A stretch of 63,705 bases of DNA from Cyclobacteriaceae bacterium (GTDB lineage: Bacteria > Bacteroidota > Bacteroidia > Cytophagales > Cyclobacteriaceae). The position numbers and the translations under genes are program-made. Position 1 is the first letter of the stretch. Each line of letters opens with the position of its first letter. The notes under the pieces are model-generated. The model ran no database searches. It saw only the letters and a list, made by a program, of their open reading frames with translations, and was not told where the DNA came from. Below are positions 59,885 through 63,705 of this stretch, one piece after another. The stretch lies in assembly GCA_947458585.1 (NCBI GenBank), contig CANGYY010000010.1:1-63705 (forward strand), in the 5' to 3' direction.

Positions 59885-61540
59885 ATGAAAAGATTTATAT
59901 ATGGACTGACGCTAGCTGCCGGAATGGTTTTGGCTACGTCATGTGCGGATAAACTGGACGAGCTATTGGAAAACCCAAATGCAGTTAACGCAACTACTGC
60001 ATCTCCGGACTTCCTATTGAACAGTATCCAATTGAACTACCAATCTTTATGGTATGGTGTATCTGATCGTGGCGCTCGTTTGACCCGTCAGATTAACCAA
60101 GGTTCCGCTTTGTATGAAGCAGCTTATGCTGCTGGTGCTACCAACGGTACTTGGTCTAATGCCTATGCAAACATCCTTGCAGATATCAACTTCTTGTTGC
60201 CTTTGGCTGAGAAGTCTAACTTGCAAAGACACATGGGTATTGCAAAGACGATCAAGGCAATGGTCTTGATGGATCTAGTAGATACTTACGGGAACGTTCC
60301 TTATTCTGAGGCGTTGGATCCAGCAAACTTCAATCCTAAGGTTGATGATGGTGCAACTATCTATGCTGCTGCTTTGAAGTTGCTAGATGAGGCTGGTGCT
60401 CACTTTACTGCAACTACTTCTGGTGGTACACCTAACGATTATTTCTACGCTAGAAATTACACTCGTTGGAATAAGTTGGTGAACACGCTTAAGTTGAAGT
60501 ACCACCTAAACACTCGTTTGGTGAATGCTGATGCTTCTAAGAAAGCTATCAATGACTTGATTACAGCAAATGCGCTTATCGGAACTGGCGATGATTTCGT
60601 TTTCCGTTTTGGTACTACTGCTGCGGATCCAGACTCAAGACACCCTAAGTTTGCAGGTCAATATACTGCAGGTGGTGGTGACTACCAGTCTACGGACTTC
60701 ATGCACCATTTGACTGTGGAAAAAGGTTTTGACGATCCTCGCGTTCGTTACTACATGTACCGTCAAACTTTGACCAACACCACCAACGTGGATGAGCAAG
60801 AGTGTATCTCTCAGATCGCACCTCCTCACTACTTGGTAGGTAACTATCCTTACTGTAATCCTGCGGGTAACAAAGGATACTGGGGTCGTGATCACTTGGA
60901 TCCAGACGGTATTCCACCAGATGGTTTGAAGCGTACTGCTTATGGTTCATTCCCTGCAGGTGGTCGTTATGACAACGGTTCTGGCGCTCCTGTTGCTAAC
61001 CCTGCTTTGGGTATGCGTGGCGCTGGTATTCACCCAATCATGTTGGCTGCTTATGTTGACTTTATGTTGGCTGAAGCTGCGATCACCTTGGGAACTACTG
61101 GTAATGCAAAAACCTTGTTGCTATCCGGTATCAAGAAGCACATGGACTATGTTCGTGCCTTTTCGGTAGCTGGTGCAGAAGGTGCAACAATCACTGCCGC
61201 TGAATCTGCTACAGCCTTTACAGGCAAAGTGACTAACTACCAAACTTATGTTGGAGCTCAGTTTGATGCTGCTGCTACCAACGATGCCAAGATGAATGTT
61301 GTAGGTAGAGAGTACTGGTTGTCTTTGTTCGGTAACGGTATGGAGTCTTACAACCTGTACAGAAGAACTGGAAAGCCTGCTAAAATGCAACCTGGTTTGG
61401 AAGCAATTACTGGTCCATTTGTTAGATCATTCTTGTATCCTAACAACTACATGGTAACCAATACCAATGCTGTGCAGAAACAGAATCTAGCGACTCAAGT
61501 GTTCTGGGATAAGAATCCTGCTTCACCTTGGATTTATTAA
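59885..61540 (+). CDS. SusD/RagB-family surface lipoprotein (SusD-like_2 type)
   Basis: This 551-aa protein has a lipoprotein signal (LATSC, Cys20) followed by ADKLDELLENPNAV. The helical TPR-like region (LQRHMGIAKTIKAMVLMDLVDTYGNVPYSEAL; NYTRWNKLVNTLKLKYHLNTRLV) and ending NLATQVFWDKNPASPWIY fit the SusD-like_2 branch of the family. It differs from the protein at 6852, which ends in the classic NPGY. It captures ligand at the cell surface for the SusC upstream. Codon bias matches that SusC. Confidence 0.93.
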   Translation: MKRFIYGLTLAAGMVLATSCADKLDELLENPNAVNATTASPDFLLNSIQLNYQSLWYGVSDRGARLTRQINQGSALYEAAYAAGATNGTWSNAYANILADINFLLPLAEKSNLQRHMGIAKTIKAMVLMDLVDTYGNVPYSEALDPANFNPKVDDGATIYAAALKLLDEAGAHFTATTSGGTPNDYFYARNYTRWNKLVNTLKLKYHLNTRLVNADASKKAINDLITANALIGTGDDFVFRFGTTAADPDSRHPKFAGQYTAGGGDYQSTDFMHHLTVEKGFDDPRVRYYMYRQTLTNTTNVDEQECISQIAPPHYLVGNYPYCNPAGNKGYWGRDHLDPDGIPPDGLKRTAYGSFPAGGRYDNGSGAPVANPALGMRGAGIHPIMLAAYVDFMLAEAAITLGTTGNAKTLLLSGIKKHMDYVRAFSVAGAEGATITAAESATAFTGKVTNYQTYVGAQFDAAATNDAKMNVVGREYWLSLFGNGMESYNLYRRTGKPAKMQPGLEAITGPFVRSFLYPNNYMVTNTNAVQKQNLATQVFWDKNPASPWIY

Positions 61541-61558
61541 CCTTATAAATTAGAAAAT

Positions 61559-62104
61559 ATGAAAACGCTAAAATATAGTTTCGGCTTATTGGCAATGGCA
61601 GTCATCTTTCTAAGTTCTTGTAGAGACTTTGTGGAGCCTAACGTTCCTTACAAAGATTTCGATACGGGAGCTTACTTGAGAACGATTGCCAGAACTAGCA
61701 CAACGTTTAACTTCTTCGATTTGGCGAACTCAAGGTTTGCACTTACACTTGAAGCAGTTGATAAAGAAGACGGTAAGACAGTACAAACCGTTGAAATTCG
61801 TGTACGTCACAGACGTTTGATTCCAGGAGTAGGTTTGAAATACACTCCTACGAATGATGTATTGATTAAGACCCTTCAGGCTTCTGACTTCAAGACAAAC
61901 ACTACTTCTCGATTTTTGAGAGCTGACTTTACCATCACCGCTGCGGAAGCTATTGCTGCGGTTGGTTTGACAGCTGCAGGAATCAGCGGAGGTGACGTGT
62001 TTGAATTCAAAATGATCTTGACTGACAAGTTTGGAAGAAAGTTCAATTCTGACAACGTGACTACCAACGTAGCGGGAGCTCCTTTCTACCATTCACCGTT
62101 CTAG
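61559..62104 (+). CDS. SusCD-operon lipoprotein, N-terminal part, ended by in-frame TAG
   Basis: The 181-aa product has a lipoprotein signal (FLSSC, Cys21) and a beta-rich domain (FALTLEAVDKEDGKTVQTVEIRVRHRR, FEFKMILTDKFGRKFNSDN). It ends GAPFYHSPF and then TAG (62102-62104). The same frame continues without a break for 133 more codons that look like a real second domain, so this seems to be the front half of a ~314-aa protein. It is third in a SusC-SusD operon, where accessory surface lipoproteins are common. I do not recognise a named family. It may still be made and anchored as a truncated lipoprotein. Confidence 0.75.
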   Translation: MKTLKYSFGLLAMAVIFLSSCRDFVEPNVPYKDFDTGAYLRTIARTSTTFNFFDLANSRFALTLEAVDKEDGKTVQTVEIRVRHRRLIPGVGLKYTPTNDVLIKTLQASDFKTNTTSRFLRADFTITAAEAIAAVGLTAAGISGGDVFEFKMILTDKFGRKFNSDNVTTNVAGAPFYHSPF

Positions 62105-62503
62105 TATCCTGTTTCTGTAATCTGTCCATCTGATTTGGCTGGTACGTATGACTTCACTGCTACGGATCAGAAATCTGATTATGGTACTTGCGCAGGCGGA
62201 ACCTTTACTGGTAAGACTACCTGGACTAAGGTGGGTACTTCTACTCGTTACCTAGTATCTGATGGAACATTCGGATTGTACGGATGTCAGAATGATGTCT
62301 ACAAAGGTGACGTTGGAATAAGTGATGCTTGCGGTGTACTTAGCATGAGCGGAGTAGACGGTTACGGTTCTCCTTATTCTATGAAGTTCATCAGCAGAAC
62401 AAATGACCTTCTTACCTTTAGTGTTACGAATGGTTATGGAGACTTCATGATTGTTAAAGTTAAGTCCAATGCTGGTAAGCCTTGGCCTGCAACTTTGAAG
62501 TAA
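62105..62503 (+). pseudogene. C-terminal half of the SusCD-operon lipoprotein, downstream of the amber codon
   Basis: Read in the same frame as the gene above, the sequence right after TAG gives YPVSVICPSDLAGTYDF, then about 115 residues with four cysteines (VICPS, GTCAG, YGCQN, DACGV), ending WPATLK and TAA. It has no ATG near its start; only a TTG at 62135 could start it and that would lack any export signal. Codon use matches the operon, so the break looks recent. It could be a nonsense mutation, a sequencing error or, less likely, a readthrough product. Confidence 0.75.
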
Positions 62504-62523
62504 TCAATAGAAGTTGATTGAAT

Positions 62524-62555
62524 AAAAGGCCCCGCATTTGCGGGGCCTTTTTTTT
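62524..62555 (+). terminator. Strong intrinsic terminator ending the second SusCD operon
   Basis: AAAAGGCCCCGC pairs with GCGGGGCCTTTT around an ATTT loop, with eight T at the 3' side. It begins 21 bp after the last stop. Confidence 0.93.
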
Positions 62556-62955
62556 GTATGAAATGAGCTTTGGTGAGCAAATAGATTGGTGTTGGATGCT
62601 GTGTTGGTTGTTGATTCTGGATTAGTTAAGCCTTAGGTAGGTGATAGATAATTGGCTTGGCCTGGTGTAGTTGATTTTTCTTTTTAATGAGGTCAGTGTT
62701 TAGCGTTTGATGTTTGTGTTCTTGATTTGATTTTTTTTTTGAGGAAGTTTTTTTAGTTAGGCGCTAGTCCTTTACCTCTCGCGTGGTTGCGATCCTTAAG
62801 GATTTGAATCGGTTGTTGGTTAAAAGTTTACCTTGATTTAAGGGGTCTATTTTTTCACTTTTATTTATATAATCTTTAAAATATTTGCACAAGCAAATAA
62901 GCGGTTTTTTATTATTAGCTATTTCTTTTAGATTTGGTTATTATCATTTCGCACC
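62556..62955. other. T-rich intergenic region before sucA
   Basis: These 400 bp are T-rich on this strand and contain no credible gene, tRNA or clear repeat. The frame at 62885-63109 is a shadow of sucA. No exact TAnnTTTG box was found near the sucA start; TTATCATTTCG just before it is a poor match. Confidence 0.5.
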
Positions 62956-63705
62956 ATGGATAAGTTTACCTACATCGCCAATGCTCATGTCACCTACATC
63001 GACGAGCTTTATGCGGCATATAAAAATGATCCTTCGAGTATCGATCCGAGCTGGAAGGAGTTTTTTGATGGCTTTGATTTTGCAATCACCCACTACGGAG
63101 AAGGGCTAGGCCAAAGTACTCCAAGTGTGGGGACGGCTCAGCCATCTGCACTTTCAGGGACCATCATGCATGTCGAAAATCTCCCGAAGGAGATTCGAGT
63201 TCGCGCGATGATCCACGCGTATCGCTCTAGAGCCCATCTCCGTTCCAAAACGAACCCTGTTCGTGAGCGTAGAGATCGTAAGCCCTTGATTGATCCTGAG
63301 AATTTTGGCTTGGGCGCTGAGGATATGGCTACTGTTTTTGAAGCGGGTACCGAAATTGGTATTGGCGCTGCGAGCTTAGCTCAAATTGTGCAGGCACTTA
63401 AAACGATCTATGAAGGCCCGATGGGCTTTGAATTTTTGTATATCCGCAATGCGGAAATGTTGGATTGGTTTAAATCTAAGGTTGAGAAAGAGGCATTAGC
63501 CTTTGCTCCCTCCCACGATGAGAAAAAACGAATTCTATTTAAATTGAATCAAGCAGTAGTTTTTGAAAACTTCCTGCATACCAAATACCTAGGTCAAAAG
63601 CGTTTTTCCCTTGAGGGTGGAGAAAGCACCATTCCATTTCTTGATGCGGTAATCAACACGGCTGCTCAGCATGGAGTGGAAGAAGTGATGATTGGCATGG
63701 CCCAC
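62956..63705 (+). CDS. sucA: 2-oxoglutarate dehydrogenase E1 component (3' end outside window)
   Basis: I translated this frame from the ATG at 62956; it is open to the window end (250 codons). It begins MDKFTYIANAHVTYIDELY with NDPSSIDPSWKEFFDGF, the N-terminal segment of OGDH E1 that binds the E2 partner. It goes on with IRVRAMIHAYRSRAHLRSKTNP, PENFGLG, LKTIYEGPMGFEFLYI, and EKKRILFKLNQAVVFENFLHTKYLGQKRFSLEGGESTIPFLD, all characteristic of SucA. The enzyme decarboxylates 2-oxoglutarate with thiamine diphosphate in the TCA cycle. sucB would be expected next. Confidence 0.95.
   Translation, partial: MDKFTYIANAHVTYIDELYAAYKNDPSSIDPSWKEFFDGFDFAITHYGEGLGQSTPSVGTAQPSALSGTIMHVENLPKEIRVRAMIHAYRSRAHLRSKTNPVRERRDRKPLIDPENFGLGAEDMATVFEAGTEIGIGAASLAQIVQALKTIYEGPMGFEFLYIRNAEMLDWFKSKVEKEALAFAPSHDEKKRILFKLNQAVVFENFLHTKYLGQKRFSLEGGESTIPFLDAVINTAAQHGVEEVMIGMAH

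Noticed and set aside
62885..63109. 74-aa ORF overlapping the sucA start
   Set aside because: The other frame from 62956 translates to unmistakable SucA; this one is its shadow.

Overview
This window comes from a Bacteroidota chromosome, most likely order Cytophagales and possibly an Algoriphagus/Cyclobacteriaceae-type organism. The evidence is two SusC/SusD pairs, a type IX secretion component (PorT) with a type-A T9SS cargo tail on another protein, many lipoproteins, and -7 boxes of the Bacteroidota form TAnnTTTG with no Shine-Dalgarno sequences. Families largely confined to the phylum or enriched in it (DUF5606, DUF5686, DUF5916, DUF3810) and a BshC also fit. The genus is an inference. No rRNA, tRNA, CRISPR array, prophage or intact insertion sequence was recognised.

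Layout. (1) 1-11364, minus strand: SusC and SusD, an intrinsic terminator, then two paralogous FG-GAP/UnbV-type giant lipoproteins (the second cut by the window start) either side of a small unknown lipoprotein. This five-gene surface locus is the best candidate for an uncharacterised system here. (2) 11803-19059: three outer-membrane or envelope proteins (DUF5686, DUF5916/CBM9-like, TonB-dependent-receptor-like). (3) 19216-21299: a purine permease overlapping an exported MTA/SAH nucleosidase, which suggests adenine salvage. (4) 21483-28873: housekeeping block with porT, ubiE, engB, DUF5606, a TIM-barrel isomerase-like protein, rnhA, marC, DUF2461 and murF. (5) 28975-38242: secreted or periplasmic degradative and redox enzymes (T9SS cargo FG-GAP protein, amidohydrolase lipoprotein, S9 peptidase, quinoprotein with an internal cytochrome c domain).

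(6) 38345-46641: DEAD-box helicase and ccmB, divergent with near-leaderless promoters; an SDR coupled to a D-Ala-D-Ala dipeptidase-like lipoprotein; ThuA, NfuA-like, DUF3810, EamA and dusB genes. (7) 46678-50767: CAAX protease, DUF2007, cdsA, glutamate dehydrogenase and psd, so phospholipid synthesis is clustered here. (8) 50768-51224: a gene-free mosaic of short repeat words and palindromes. (9) 51225-55948: an M16 peptidase-ispF-mnmD operon with ATGA overlaps, then bshC and 5-formyl-THF cyclo-ligase. (10) 56630-62555: a second SusC/SusD operon whose third gene, a lipoprotein, is split by an in-frame TAG, followed by a strong terminator. (11) 62956 to the end: the start of sucA.

The two SusCD operons show a narrower, apparently optimised codon choice than their neighbours, consistent with high expression. 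Many operonic genes are joined by ATGA stop/start overlaps (2960, 20004, 41326, 51911, 52390, 55373). All function calls come from reading the protein sequences; no database search was run.
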